A stretch of 64,000 nucleotides of DNA from Hydractinia symbiolongicarpus (GCF_029227915.1 NC_079879.1:9922001-9986000), one strand, 5' to 3'. Positions 12,887 to 27,127 are shown, numbered from the stretch's first letter. Numbers and translations: made by a program. Notes: generated by a model not told the origin, from the letters alone.

Positions 12887-15800
12887 ATGGCGTCCGAACC
12901 TCTGCCATCTGAGTTAAAGCCCATAAATTCTTTTTTAAAATTAGCCAAAGAATATGACAAGAGAGATCCCACTATTGCTTATTTCTGTAAGATATTTTTA
13001 TTATTTTTTCCCTCAATATCGCAAGCTTCCTATAAATTATAAATCAGCATAGCTGATATATATAAGGTTTTAAGTGTTCTTTCTCTGTGTTTGTGTTTGA
13101 CATACAAAAACTTTCCCCACTATCAGTCAGGAAAAACTGCTAGCTAATCGGCTCTGTAAATTTGATATACTGTCTCTAATTAGCAGAACATGGAAGTCTA
13201 ATTAGGGTAGCCAACTGGTAAATAAACCCCAGAAAACATAGCTAAGTCATTGATTAAACCAAAATAAAGCCCAGGCCGTCAATTATATTATTAAATACGA
13301 GTAACAAAAGACAAGAAATGTACGAACAGTTAACAAACAATGGGATTTTATATGAAGTAGTACAAAACTCAGGTACCAATTTGAATGACAAATATGAAAA
13401 TTGGGAGAAGTATATACATCTAAAGAATTGCCAATAAATGTTTTCTACAATGTAAGATCAACCAATATACCAACAAATCAAAAAATCATATCCTCCTAAT
13501 GAAATTGAATAGAAAGCTTACGAAAGAACTAAGAAACAAAAAACAAGACAAAAAAAATATATTAACATCACGACTTAAGGTAATAACGGAAATGATAGAA
13601 AAACAACAGCAAATTCATAACACTAAAAAGAAGATTGAAATGGTGTCAAAGATAACTAAGTTTGGAGGAGTTAAAAAACCCTAAATTTTGGAGCGTTGTA
13701 AAAAATAAAGACAACAACAAGGAGACAAAAGTTGCTATGCAAGACAATAATGGAATATTCAAAAAGAGGGTGCCGATTAGCTGCAAACGCCCGCATATAT
13801 ATGGGCGAGTTCGGGCAACTTTTCAAATAAAATTGGCATTTGTCCCCTGAAACCACCTGCACTTTTGCAAACTTGCCTGAAGCATTCCCGAAATGCAATT
13901 CCTTGTAACATAACATGCGGACGATGGGAAGAAGGCACTTGAAAAGAAAGGAGTTAATAAAGTTTAATATAAGTTATTTATAAAGTAAACTTTATCAAAA
14001 ACCAACAGTTCTTTTAAGAACTTTGCTACCACATAGTATGTTTGTTTTAATTTTTATAGTTTTTTTGAATCCGGGCATTGTTGGGGTGTATGTAGGTTTT
14101 TTTAGGCGATTGCTTGATTTTTTTTCAAAACGCTGAACTGGCCCAAAAACGCCTGCACTTTTACGGGGTATAAGAAGGTGCTGTTTGCCTTGATGTTTTG
14201 TTTTTTTGATTGTGTATAATTGCTTGCCAGAGCAATCAAAAACAACTGGGTGTTTGGCGGTGTTGTGAGCCCCACATTGAATCCAGGGTGGCATCCTGTA
14301 AGCCACTGCCCTTTAACACCCCCTGGTGGTCAAAACTGTTTTAAAATCAACTCCCTTTACATTAGTCATTGATGGGCTGCTTAACATGTTATTTTTACTT
14401 TAAGTCACATAAATTTTACTTATTCTACTTTTATACAACTTAGAACAAGAATTAAAAACTTCAAATCGTCCTATATTTTTTTTCAACAAGCTTGTTCTAT
14501 AATATTATCTAGCCGTATGTGAGATTATATTTTGTTCAAATTAAGTATTACTTTTATTAAATATTGCATATCATTTTTGACGCAACTGAGTTTTAACGTC
14601 GCATATAGTAGATGCATATGTTACCACTGTAGTCAAGTTTTGTCTTTGAAGCTAAAACAGAAAAAAGAAACACTTCTGAAGGTAACCTGCGTTTGCAGCA
14701 TTTTCTGCACAGAATGCAAAATCAATTGAAAAAAAGCGGCATTTTTAAACCAATCAGCCTGATTTCACAAGAATTTAAACCAATCAGGATACTTTAAGAT
14801 CATAACAAACTGTTTTATATATTACTATGTGAAGTGAATTAAACTTTTGTTGAAAATGAAAACTTTACACATGTTAAATGACTAAAAAACATCACAAGAA
14901 CAAAAATATGATTTGCCTTACCCATAGTGGTTTGAAAGATTAAATATATAAAGACTCAACAAAATTGTGAACTGCCATTTAAATTGACAACGTTTTTACA
15001 ACTTTATGCTAAAGAAATGTAAGAAAATTTGTGGATAGTTTTTAACACAAATGCTAAAAATAGCTAAACAAAAAATAACAGCCTGGAATTAAATATAGCT
15101 AAATTTCCCACAAATTGAGTGAGAATAGCTCTTCACAATCCAATTTATACCTGTTTTTATATTTCTTCCACTGTCTCCTTCACTTTCCAAATATATTGAC
15201 AGCTTTACGAAGCTTTCCAAAGATTAGGGTTCTCTCTACTACATCCACCGAAGTTGCTCAGTTTAAAGTTTACGCGCTGCTCACCTGTCCTCAACCAATA
15301 TACACCAGTTGGCTACACCAGAGAAATACACCTGAGAAATTTTTTTCCAACTAGATGGGCAGCTTATACTAGCAAAACTGATGTAAATACTGAACCAGCA
15401 CTGTCACAAAAAATATAAGGAAGAGCGACAATTGAAGTTTTTTGACAGAAACAAGACTGCCGCATTGTGAAGCGAAGAGGCAGGGACTCCAAAATTCAGT
15501 TTATACGTGGCAGAAGGTTGCATGGGTATTCTTCTGATTTGTTCTAGGGTGTAAAATTCAGACAAAAGGCTACACCCTAAGTTTTTTTCAACGGAATTTT
15601 TACTGGTGTATTTACATCAGTACACCATAGCTATATCAGCCCCTGAAGACATTCGTTATTCTATTAAAAAGCTTCCCTACTCTTTTCCATCTTTTTATTA
15701 CCAATTCCAAAATTTCCCTTATGTTCTTAAGGAAATCCACTATGTTTAAATAAATGTTCCAGCTGCAATATTTCTTCTTTGGGAACTATCTAAAAGTGAT

Positions 15801-18623
15801 GGTTAGAGGTTGCATGTGACTAATTGGGTTCCGAAAAAGGATATAATCACTAAAAGAAAGTAGTTCTACGGAATATATAATCAGCACTTTAACTTTATCA
15901 AATAGAAATCACTAATAAAGATGATTTACTTACATTTTGTTCCTTATAGCTTTATTTTTTAATAGGCATGTTATACAAATTTTTAATAATTCACAGAAGA
16001 TGGAAGTTAATGTGAAAAAAATAAAATTAAGTGTTTTTCTTGGATTATATAAATACTGAATTCAAAGACTGATTTTTCATGACAATAACCATTTACCTAG
16101 AGTTTCACAATATTTTTACTTTAATCTTTTTTCTCTAGATATATATTCAATTTTTATTGAATATTTTCTGAAAATACGACAAGAAAAATTTTTTTGATAT
16201 TAAAATACATTGTTTTTTATGCCTAAATTGGGCCCTACTTGCTAGAAAAATAATTATGGTTCACATTTTCCACTGGATTTGCGAACTTCTTGACTTGTTA
16301 TAAATTTTTAGGTCGCCTATATGCTGTTCAAAAAGGAATCAAAGTTGCGTCAAAAGCTTCTGCATGTAAAGTTTACTTACTTTCTTTGATGGATGAAATA
16401 GAAAAGGTAAACCAAAACAGAAAATCATTTTTTTCTGTTATTTTCAATCAGCAACTATACTGGCAAAGTTATATATATTTAGGAAAAGAAAGCCTTACTG
16501 GCAAGAGGTGATGAAGCTGTTGGTAACGATATAGTGGCACAAGCTCATGTCGAAAATGTGTCAATAAATCTATTTTCATGGGCAGATGGAGAAGACAGAA
16601 AAGGAGTTTTCAATAAGTATATAGGTTTTAAAAGTTTTAAAATATACCTATAGGAAAACTAGGAGTTTTGCCAATTATTAAAATCTCCAATTTTCCTGAT
16701 TCTGATTTCTTAGGACTTTTATCAAGAAAATCAAAGAAAATCAGTTTGTATTTTTTTTTTATATTCTCTTGACATAATGGAATACATATTTTTAAGAATT
16801 GTAGCTGCATTCCACAAATATCATCAAGGTCAATGTATATTAAAAGCTAATGTAGCATCCACCATATCTTCTCCCAATAATCTCGATACCTATTTGCATT
16901 ATGTTTCAAATAACTGTTGTAAAGGGAACTTTTAATCAAGGTGGTGGTTAGTAGAAGAGGAGTGTTCATTCAAAGCATTAAGATGTGGGTTATAACGCAT
17001 AAAAACAATTGTTTTCATTATTTTAGAAGTGTCACAAAAGCCTTCTACTCCGCAAGTTTATTATTTGATGTATTGTCACAATTCGAAGATATAAGTGATC
17101 AGGTATGGCAAACTTGTAGTGTTTATGTTTTACATTACTTTTGAAAGCATTTTAATTTTTTTTTGCGGAGAGATAGGAACAGTCAATCAAAACAAGAAAG
17201 CAAATTGCAGTGTACAAATTTTAACCTGTTTCTAGCTTTTCCTAAAGTAGTAAGCGAGCTTGTAATATTTCATTTGAGTTTCTTCAGCCATTTCTGGTGG
17301 TAGTAAATATACGCGTACAAGTAAAATTTCTTTAATACGAGAAATTTATTCACGAAAAAGAATCTATGAAATCTGTGAAACGCTGACAAGAGTTCCTTTG
17401 TTGTTACCAAAAACTGCATGTCACTACACTTGTTTGCTGGCTAAAACTTTTTCTTAAATGGCAACTCCTCCTTTTATAACAACAACTAGTACAAAATTGC
17501 GGAGCAAGATGGTGAAATTATTTTGACACTTAATGCCTTTTTTGTCAAATTTGGCAAGCAAAAAAATGTCACTGTGATAAAAGAAAACATTTTGGAGAGA
17601 ATAGTTTTGCCGAAAGTTTACTTCGTCATCTACACACACTCTTCGTAATTTGGAGGTGACGACTACAGAAGTTCATAATGTCATAAATAGACACGTCAAA
17701 TAACGAAACACGTGCGAGCACGGTCACCTGCTTGATACGCAGTTTAGGGAAAATTTGTCCGAAAAAATCTGATTTAAAACTGCAGGGTTTCAATAACACT
17801 GACCACTCTCGTAATTATGTTGGTTAACTGTTAAAATTAAAAAGTTTTTTGCCCTAATTTTCACAAAATAGCTCATCTTAATGCCAAGTTAAGTCATTCT
17901 AGTTTACACATATTTATCATCAAATTTATTTATAGTGTAAAGTTCAACAGAAGTACGCCAAATGGAAAGCGACCTATCTTCATAAATGTATGCAGAACGG
18001 TGAAACTCCTGTGGCTGGGCCAGAGGGTTCTGGCTTCGAAGACGATCTGAACGTAAATATGCCAGGTGATACCAGCAATGCGTTCTTCAACTCTGGGCCT
18101 GGTTATCCAACTGACTTCAATGCTCATTCTTCTATGCCACCACAACCAGGCGCATTCTCGTATACCCAACCAGAACGACCGACGCCTGCACCGAGACAGG
18201 TATAAAACTAAAATTTTGCTGTACGTATCATACCTACGTGAAGATTCCGTGTTGCAGCTTTTTATTCTAAGCAATAAAATGTTTAAAGGGGGTGAGGGTA
18301 AGATTTGGGTTACCTAATTTAATTTTGGGAAAGTCTTCGGACGTTTGCAATTAATAACGAATTCCCGTTTTTGTCATTCACGAACGAAGTTCATATTATC
18401 TGTATTATGATTTCTATCTTTTTAGCCTCCTCCTCCCAGCGCTTCATCATCATACGTGGAACCGGCACAAGACACTTCATCTGTTGATACTAGTAATGTA
18501 GATTTTATGCAAGCTACTAAACTTTGCAAATTTGCTATGAGTGCTTTACAATACGAAGATGTCGATACTGCTGTTCAAAACCTTACGAAGGCTTTACATC
18601 TTCTGAAACCAGGTGCACGATGA
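12887..18623 (+). CDS. VTA1: VTA1/LIP5, Vps4 co-activator of the ESCRT machinery
   Basis: Six exons with GT-AG borders and consistent phases: 12887-12986, 16312-16406, 16483-16616, 17027-17102, 17936-18199 and 18426-18623, totalling 288 residues (human 307). The N-terminal tandem MIT-like domain shows KEYDKRDPTIAYFC, RLYAVQKGIKVASK, a VENVSINLFSWADGEDRKGV segment and KAFYSASLLFDVLSQF. Exon 5 gives KYAKWKATYLHKCMQNGETP and begins the P-, S- and G-rich linker. Exon 6 ends with the VSL domain, CKFAMSALQYEDVDTAVQNL, which in the family binds Vps4 and stimulates its ATPase. VTA1 works at endosomal membranes in ESCRT-III disassembly. The start matches the family N-terminus. The gene is divergent from PACRG. 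Confidence 0.95.
12987..16311 (+). other. VTA1 intron 1
   Basis: A 3.3-kb intron containing one LINE fragment (13.3-13.8 kb). The rest is AT-rich; a 312-bp minus-strand open frame at 13995-14306 has no recognisable motif. Other long introns are 16617-17026 and 17103-17935, without identifiable content. Confidence 0.8.
13420..13775 (+). mobile_element. LINE linker-region fragment in VTA1 intron 1
   Basis: A lysine-rich stretch (LNRKLTKELRNKKQDKKN) is followed, after a frame change, by NPKFWSVVKNK and then an MQDNNGIFKK segment. This is the layout seen between endonuclease and RT domains of LINE ORF2 (basic helix, then FW..v..k, then d.nG). No RT catalytic motif is present, so this is a fragment. 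Confidence 0.55.
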
Positions 18624-21600
18624 ACTGGTTTACCGATTACATGGTCTAGCTTCTTTATTTAAAAGAGATCAAGGAAAAGCCAAAGATTGAATCAAAAGAC
18701 GTGATTATGCGTTGATATTCATAACGTAGTTACTACGATATGTTAATCTTTCTTTAAACTTTGTTGTAGAATCTTACTCGTGTTTTGGTTTGTTGATAGA
18801 CAAGAGAAATTTGCTGACATTCTTTGTATTAATATTTTTGAAAAAATGCCAAAGTAATGTTCACATAAAATATAATTTTGCAGTTTCTTTATGTTTCTTT
18901 GTCTCAAAATGATATCAGAATGATAAGTTTTTTTCAAAAAGTATTCTTTGCACGAGCACGTATCACTTGTGGCAATTTGTTTTTTTGGAGAAGACATAAA
19001 ACAGACTGCTGAATGATTGTAGACCACTCGATAGCTTGAAATGATCCTAAAGACCGTGCAATTCTTTTTATGCCTATGTTAATATATTTTGGACCTGCTA
19101 ATGGAATTAGGCTAATGCACCATATTTGTGGTAATTTGGTTATGTGAATTTGTAATGTATTTACTAAACTAGTTGTAGAAGGATACATAAAAAAATTTCA
19201 TTTTTGCAAACACTGACTCTCGAGGATTTTAGGGTCGAAAGCTTGTCACGTTCGTCACCATAACGTTGTAGATGACATGTCAACAAGATGCAAAAGCTGC
19301 GGAAACTATTGATCAATTCTGTTGTTTCCCTTCTGCTCGGTTTTAGGAATTTGGAGCAGAAAATTTTTTGCTTTCGAGATAACTCAGATACACTACAAAA
19401 CCAGCTCACTGTTCCTTCTTAATACTATATTTTCACAAAATAGTAAAAAGTAGGCTAAAAGTACCGTAATAAAAACAAAACCATAATAGTTCTTAAGCCT
19501 ATTCTGTCCGTTGGTCCTAACATTCGGGTTAAATCTGGAAAACCGGATTAATCACGTCAAAAAGTGTTTTGAATTGTTACCCTTAAAAAATTTAAGTTTC
19601 GTAACTTTTAATTTCTATGCACAATCCTAACGAATAATTACTGTTCCAACGCAGGTTAAAATAAATTTGTTTGGCTTCAAAAAAAGTTTGCTGCCATGTC
19701 GGTAATCTGAAAAAAAACACCGTCATAACTGCCAAGGGCCATCACCGCTTTGCTTTCAACGACGGGAATAACAATTTCTCGTGAAAATCAAATTATTTGC
19801 ATGATTCTCTTTTCCATTAGTATTCAATCAGCCGTGGTTGGCAATGCCTTATTGTCGTAATAAATACCCACAGAACCCGTTTTCTAAGATTGATATTACG
19901 CAAGAGGACAGTAAAATACAGTTTGTTATTATAGTTCGAGGGTGCAATTTGCAAGAAATGCAAGAAAACACTTTACTTAAGTAACGTCATCAAAGAGGCT
20001 AAATTTTTTTTAGATATATCACATCTTCATATATTAGTCACGCCTACAGCAATTAAGTTACATGTCATAGCATCACTATGACTCATATTACATGTCAAAC
20101 TCAAACGCTGTAAATAAAGGAAATACGGTATGCATTGAAGTGTCTCCGTTTTTAAACTGATAGGTACACATAATAGGAGGTAAATCTCTAATTACAAGTG
20201 ATTGTGGGAATAAGCTTCTGGTAAAACGATCGAGTCTATCTACCTTGAAAACTGTTGTTTGCTATTTGTACAACAGTTAGTACATTTACGTGTGCATTGA
20301 AGCTATATACACTTGGATGGTGTTGCGCCTCTCAACTGTATTCACGAATTCGTTGTTAGCACACCATCTTTTTTCTCGTTAGTTGATTGGCTAGTTTTAG
20401 TTGGTTGACGAAAGCACAACAGTCGCCTAAATTCTCTTCTGAATATCTTTCCGAATATTGAATATATAACACAGTTCAATGAAGAGCACAGAATCAAACC
20501 AATCTTCGATAAAATAAAATTAGCATTAACAAACTTCCAGACGCTGCTTTATTTAAGGTCAGCACCATATCGTAACACAAAGAAGCATTTGGATACACAT
20601 TGCCAAAACAGTAATGTGATGAATGTGAAAGTGACAACGAGCAATGATACGGTCATTTGTCGTTCATATTTGCTGGCTTCTTGTATGACAACTACAACAA
20701 AAAAATCCGTAGAAGTAAACAACACGGACAGAGGAATTATTATATAATTACAATTTTACATTCTTGCCTTTACAATATTTATTAGCAACCAAGTGAGATA
20801 TGGTAGTAAATATTGCAAAGGAGGGTCATTCTTTGGAAGAGGTTCTACGATCATGGTAAGATTGCTTTCCTCATTTTTAATTCTTTACATGAGTACTGTT
20901 TCCATGTAACAAGCGCCTTGGGATGGGCGTGAACATTCAAAATCATACGCTTTCTTGTGTCACTGTTGTTTTGACAAAAAGAAATGATGACAACACCCAA
21001 CTGTCTGATACAGAAAGAAAAATCAGGTATATTGCGCAGCATTTTCGAATGCACTCTTTACTCTTTGCAATTCTACACCAAACAAGTATGCATATGGTGT
21101 TTCCAAGCAAACCAAGCACACATAAGGTCCCACTAATAGGAACTAAACATATCCATTCAAGATCCTACAAAAAAAAGTTGTACACTGCACAGTAAAAATA
21201 CTAATAAGCATATTTCAGTTGCACAGAAGAACTTTAAAAAAAGCTTAAAAAGGGTCCATACATATCTAAGATCTTTTGTCTTTTTTTTCTGTTTTGTGAT
21301 TTTATAACAGCTATACAATGTATATTTTTATTCCATTAACATAAATTTAAAATATACTTAATTGGAAACCAATAAAAATGAAATTTCCTTGAAAAATTTA
21401 ATACTCTCATCCAATAATTTCAGTGTACTTCTATTGTATGTTTTGAGGGAAGCCAGCAATTTATAGGAAAGTAGGACCCAGTGCTTCGACTAAGAAATTT
21501 ATATAGTGGGTTATCTGGATCATAGAAAGCATTACGCTTTTGTGAAAATCAATTCTATCTATAAGAATTTATTTTTGGTACTTTTATGTCCCAAGCAAAA

Positions 21601-23990
21601 ATAAGGCTGTCTACAAGACATAACAGTGCAAAACAATCTTTATTTTTATATTCCCGGCTTTTCTTTGTTAATATGAACTCTGAAAAAAAATCACCGTTTA
21701 GTTATTAAAAAATTAGTACTGGCTATCATGCATTTTTAACTGATATTAATAAAATTGTACTTTCACATGTAGGATATAAAAATGTTCTCTTTTAAATATA
21801 GGATATGAATCCAGATGCAATTTTCTAGGTTGGTCAAGTGTAAATCCTGAAAACTTTTTTGTAGTTTTGGCTTAAAATAGGAACGCCCTTCATGAACTTT
21901 TCAAAATAGAAACTGAAAGCTATTAAGAAGACTACTGAACCTTCATAACTTCTAATTTAAAATTCCTTTCAGTGGGAGGAGATTTCTCCAACATGGTTTT
22001 TATTACAGTTGAAAAGCGTTGAGATAGAATTATGTTAAAACTCAGTTTTTTTCACCGATTGGATTTATTTTTTATTTACGACTCTTTCTTTAACAAAGAG
22101 ATTTTTAATTTTTTTTAAATCGTATATGCCGTTTACCTCGTACGTTATTATCTGTTCGACATCAGAAAGTCAACTCAATCTACAGATAAGAGGAAATAAG
22201 CATAATATTGGTATTTAAAGGGTTTCAAAACAACGATTCTTCTAAGTCTATTATGACTTTGGAAAATAAACCAAGAGAGAGAGAAAAAATCGGTAAAAAT
22301 CGGCCGGCCGGGAAAGGTCGCTTTGCGAAAAATTTGTCATATTTTACTCTTTTCTTTTTAACGTTTAACTAACTTTAAGTACTAAGAACTGAACAATTTA
22401 GGTAGGGCTTTTTTCGGGGTTTGAAACTCCGAAAAGAGGAAGGGTAAAGTAAGAGCAGAAACTTTCGTGGGCACAAATTCATGATATTCTCCCCAGTTGT
22501 AAGGTCCTTTGTTCTCTTTCTTTCATTTGATCAACATTTCCTGATTTCTAGAATTCTTCCAGCGTTTACTAATGCTGCAGCTATTTTCTTTCTTTTTATT
22601 TGATGCTAATGTTGAGGCGTTTACCACTGTATGGAATTGGTCAAATGACGACAGCTGTCCTTTTGATGCTTTTAAAAAAGTAACCATAATGTATCATATA
22701 TGTTTTTGCTAACACGACATCCAAGAGTATACTACCACTGATTTAATTCTTAATAGTTATACCGAACGTATCTTAATACGCAAATTAATAAATGGTACTC
22801 AGATTAGGCAAAGATTCAGCTGGATTGTGGTTGACGATATTCCAGTCATCTAAAGTTGACCAGTCAATTCAGCTAATAAAATCACTTGATCACATTTAAA
22901 AAAAGTAAGTCATCGATAGTGGCTGGGAGACTGACTGGTGTCTTTGATGGTATTCTGTTTGTGTAAGGGAAAATGCCACGAATTAATTCGTTTCACGAAA
23001 TAGATTCAATGCTAGTTAAGTGACTTTGTATAACATTTTTGCCAATTGATTCAATGCTAGTTGTGCAAATTGTATAACCTGCCCACGAAGGTTTCCGTTC
23101 TTAGCGTAAACATAATTATTTTTTCCTCACTACTTTTCTTCTTTTTGACAATTCTGATATTTAAGACTTTATTTTCATATGTTCTAAACAGACCACTGAC
23201 CATCGACCAGGTCAATAAGATTTTCATTTACCTAATTTTTCATATATGTATAAAAATAAAACTTAAAGTAATATTCATTCCAATAGAAAAGGAAAGAAAA
23301 AGAACTGGATAATAATTGATCCAACAAATTTCCCACCAATAAGATTATTTTTATTTATATATATATTTTTATTTTATATATTCAGAGTATTTTAGAAACA
23401 ATTGTTTACACTAAGGATTGAGAAAAAATAGTGCCGTACTGAGAAAATTAAAACATTTTTGAATTCTCTTAAAACAGTTTATTCAATTACCCCTCAGCCT
23501 CAAAACAATACGCTAATTGACATCTCAGCAAGGCCGAAAGACCTTCTTCTCATAGCTGCTTTATGTTTTGGTTTGAACCTTATTGATTATGCAAAAAAAA
23601 TGCTTATAACGTTTACTAGAAGAAATTGGTGCACTAACCAAACTTTCAAACTGGAAAAATCAAAAAAGTTTGCAGCCTGTAGCTAGCGAAACAGCTCCAC
23701 ATCAACTACAATTTAGTATTCTTTTACATGAAACAACGGCTTTTTGTTTAGGGAAATCCAGGGTAAACATATACAGAGAACCGTGGGTTTAACAAACCTT
23801 TGATATGGAAATTTGGGGCAAGGAAAGGATAAAAGTACTGTTGCTAATGCGGTTGCTAGGGAGAAATTTTAATTCAGAACTAATGGTACTGATTTTAAGT
23901 CCTAGAAAAGGCAGATTTCCTGACTTTTTTTTATAAAAAATGAACTAGACTACCGTTTTCTACATAGTTCAAAGTACCTAAAACTTATAT
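18624..23990. other. 5.4-kb gene-free interval
   Basis: This interval holds the VTA1 3' UTR and AT-rich intergenic sequence. Open frames are all under 95 codons, overlap one another on opposite strands and show no domain. No RNA gene or structured repeat was recognised. Confidence 0.55.
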
Positions 23991-24711
23991 TTCTGAAAAT
24001 ACCTTAAACGGTGTGAAAATTCTACTTAAAAAATTTGAAGGAATAGATATTTTGACTTTATCAGAAACGCACATCAACACTAACACGTATATAACTCTAA
24101 TTCAGTTTTATATTCTATTCCGATGTCTACTTTTATTCATCGTAACAGGAAAAATGGCAGTTGTGGTGATGTCAGGTTATATATTTCTGACCGCGTAATT
24201 AGAAAAGAGGAGATGACTTAAAACATCAAAGTTTAGAATGCATTTGGATTGAAATTTTAATAAAAAATGCGAAAAGATTTTGAAACGTTTCTCAACAACA
24301 TGCTTTTAATTGTTACATCAGAGAATAAGGAAGTTAATCTCTTGGGTAATTGAATGGCTGGAGTCAACTTTTCAGCAAGGCAACAAGAATAACTGAAACA
24401 TTCCGAACATTGATTGATTGCATTTTAATAAAACGTAACGATTGTTCTTATGAACATGATGTATTCCAACTTTGAGAAGCGACCATGATCATGGTATGAT
24501 TTATACGGAAAGTTAAGAAAGATAAACGACCGTCCAGAACAGTGAAGAGTAGAAATTATGCTGAATATAACCATCAAAGCATAAAGGTTGATTTACATAG
24601 AATGGGACCCGTTGTATGAAATGAGTAGTGCAAATTCTGCTTGCTTATATCTAAAAGATGTTTTTTTACAAACGTTCAACAAACATGCGACATTTATGAA
24701 AAAAAGAGTAA

Positions 24712-25394
24712 AGCCGAATTTCCACTAGTCGTTCCAGAACGCGCTGAGCGAGGCGGCTATTGTTTTTTCAGTCCCAAACCCGCTAAAAGTCGTCGCTACG
24801 CGCGTTTTCAAAGCGCTATCCAATTAAACTGCTCCAAGGCCACGTGATATAAACAACTTTTTGCGAGAGCCATCAAAAACATCACCTGTGACTAGATATC
24901 TCATTGTGACACAAGGACTTTCATTTGCACTTATGGCTCTTTCATCTTTGTTTCGCTTTTCGTAATTAAGGGAGCAACCCAAGATAAAAGAGTTAGTTTA
25001 GTGGGTGAAGTTTAGTGGGTGAAAAAAAAGTTGACTGTCATACAATTTCATATCTTGAACGAGAAGATTGAATTCTCCTTTTAATTTTCGTTCTTGACAC
25101 AGCCGTCTTATCTATAACTGTTTTGCATACTTCTTTGTTTTGTTTTGTTTTTTTCTTCATTCAGCAACAACAATAGTTTCAGAAGATTTATTTTGTTAAA
25201 CAGCAATAATTTTCTACGTTGAACGTTCATGTTTACAATTTTTTGTCGTTTAAAAGTTTACACGCTCTTTTTGTTGCTTTTAACAAGTGGAAATCAAAAA
25301 ATAACATTCGAAGTGGATTTATAAGCGGCTATTGTTTTAAAACAATAGCCGCCTACGCTCAGCGCGATATAGACCGCCTAGTGGAAAATCGCCT
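24712..25394. mobile_element. 683-bp terminal-inverted-repeat (MITE-like) element nested in the LINE
   Basis: The ends are inverted copies: left AGCCGAATTTCCACTAG continuing to CGCGCTGAGCG and GGCGGCTATTG; right end, reverse-complemented, AGGCGATTTTCCACTAG with the same inner blocks, about 55 bp at roughly 80% identity. TAA flanks both sides (24709-24711 and 25395-25397), a 3-bp target duplication like that of PIF/Harbinger elements. There is no transposase ORF. It separates the LINE segments ending in YEKKSK and beginning KRGNFCPS. Confidence 0.8.
25325..25352. repeat. 28-bp perfect palindrome
   Basis: GCGGCTATTGTTTT followed immediately by its reverse complement, in the right arm of the nested inverted-repeat element. 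It can form a perfect hairpin or cruciform. The left arm lacks it. Confidence 0.9.
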
Positions 25395-27127
25395 TAAAAG
25401 GGGTAACTTTTGTCCTTCTCTTAACACAGACATTCACCAATTTATGAGTGAAACGTATCAAAAATATACATCGAGAAACAGTTGAAAAAATTAAAACGAA
25501 ACAAAGCAACCGGAGCTAACAACCTTCCTCCTGGACTTCTTAAAGATTGTGCATCAGAATTTGCACAACCACTAGGTTTTATCATCAACATGTCATTACA
25601 GCATGCCGACATTCTCTTGGATTGGAAGCTACTTTGATACCCCCTGTCTTTAAATTCGGCTCTGTCAGTGATCCAAATAACCACCGACCCATTTTCAATT
25701 CCTGCCAGCTCTAACAAAAATCTCTGAAAAATCGGTTCATCAACAACTAATGAAATATTTGGAGGACAATAAGCTACTTTCACGTTATCAATACGACTAC
25801 CGTCGTTTAAGAACGACCGGCTTAGCTGTAACCTTATTTTTAGATTACGTCAGAAAAGAAGTCGACAAGGGCAACTTGATGGGTGTAGTTTTCATGGATT
25901 TATCAAAGGCATTCGACACTATTGCACATGGTACTTTACTTGAAAAACTAACAACTTATAGTATTAATAACAACGAACTCAAATGGTTTACATCATATTT
26001 ATTTAATCGTTCGCAGCAAGTTGTTTTAGATAATGTAAAATCAGAAGTCGAACAGGTTCATTGTAGTGTTCCACAAGGGTCTATTTTGGCCCCTTGCTAT
26101 TCCTAGTTTTCTTTAACAATTTTCCAGAAATCTTATTAGGCTCCCCTATCTTCCAACTCGCAGACGACACGGTGATTTATTTTTCCAGTGATAAGTTTTA
26201 CGTAATTGAAAATGTTCTGAACAATAAACTAACGAACGTTGCACAGTATCTACATGACAAAGATTTAGTAATTAATTTAAAGAAAGGAAAAACTGAATCA
26301 ATGTTAATTGGAACAAGGGAAAGTTAAAGTGCGTACCAAATGCTTTAGTTTATAAGTTGGTGGAGATGCACCAAACATTTAGCTATAAATACCTGGGCTC
26401 CATTGTGGATTCTAAACCTTCATTAAATGAAAATTTTAGTAGTGTGTATAAAAAAGCGTCGGATAGACTTCGGTTGTTGTCTGCCTTAAAACTACAGTTG
26501 GAAACAAATACAGCAATTTACAACACCATGGTCGTACCTGTTATAACCTTCAGCATTATCACTTTGAATTTAAACTTAGTTAAAAGAACTCATTTCAATT
26601 AATAATCGAGCAAGGTGCATCCAAATAACCAAGATCTTAGTGGAATCCATATCAAGATATTGAGAAACAGCTGCTGCATTGTACGTAAATGCATTGACGG
26701 GTGAAACTTGTTATGACTTTATCAACTACTTCGAAAAGGTGAATCATACAAAAAGTACGAGAAGCAATCGATGCATGTTAAAACTTCCACGAGTTAAACC
26801 AGAGCTTGTAAGGAACAGTTTTTATTTTGTAGGAGCAAGTATTTACAAAAAACTACTATTACGTAAAACTCACAGTTTTTCATGTGTGAGATTTAAAAAA
26901 TTATTGAAAACTCACTGTTTTTTAATCTGTTATTTTAAAATCATCTTGTATGTCTCGATATTATTTTTATTTTTACATATACGATTTAATATTTTAACAT
27001 TATATTTTAACATTATAGCCACAAGACACATTTGTAAAGCAGATTGTAAATATCCTGTATAAATATTGATAATAAATAAATATACAAAATTAAAGAATAT
27101 AAGTTTAAAAGGTTTAAAGTTTATTTT

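Larger units (their letters stand above)
24000..26960 (+). mobile_element. Decayed LINE (endonuclease and RT), interrupted
   Basis: Endonuclease remnants come first: LLKKFEGIDILTLSETHINT near 24020-24085, then TITETFRTLIDCILIKR-like remains near 24390-24430. A foreign insert occupies 24712-25394. The frame resumes with RGNFCPSLNTDIHQFM and KKLKRNKATGANNLPPGLLK (25480-25545). RT motifs follow: VFMDLSKAFDTIAHGTLLEK (25890-25950), SVPQGSILAP (26068-26097), LADDTVIYF (26157-26183) and a FSYKYLGSIVD thumb motif. The C-terminal signature KLPRVKPELVRNSFYF is near 26780-26830. Several stops and frameshifts (for example right after GSILAP) make it non-functional. CR1/L2/Jockey-type is likely; the exact clade was not determined. 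Confidence 0.9.

Noticed and set aside
13995-14306. 103-codon minus-strand open frame in VTA1 intron 1
   Set aside because: No recognisable motif, no plausible start context or splice partners; likely chance.
20851-21195. Overlapping open frames on both strands
   Set aside because: No family resemblance; start, splice and codon patterns do not favour either strand.
25442-25783. 113-codon minus-strand open frame
   Set aside because: Antisense of the LINE reverse-transcriptase region.
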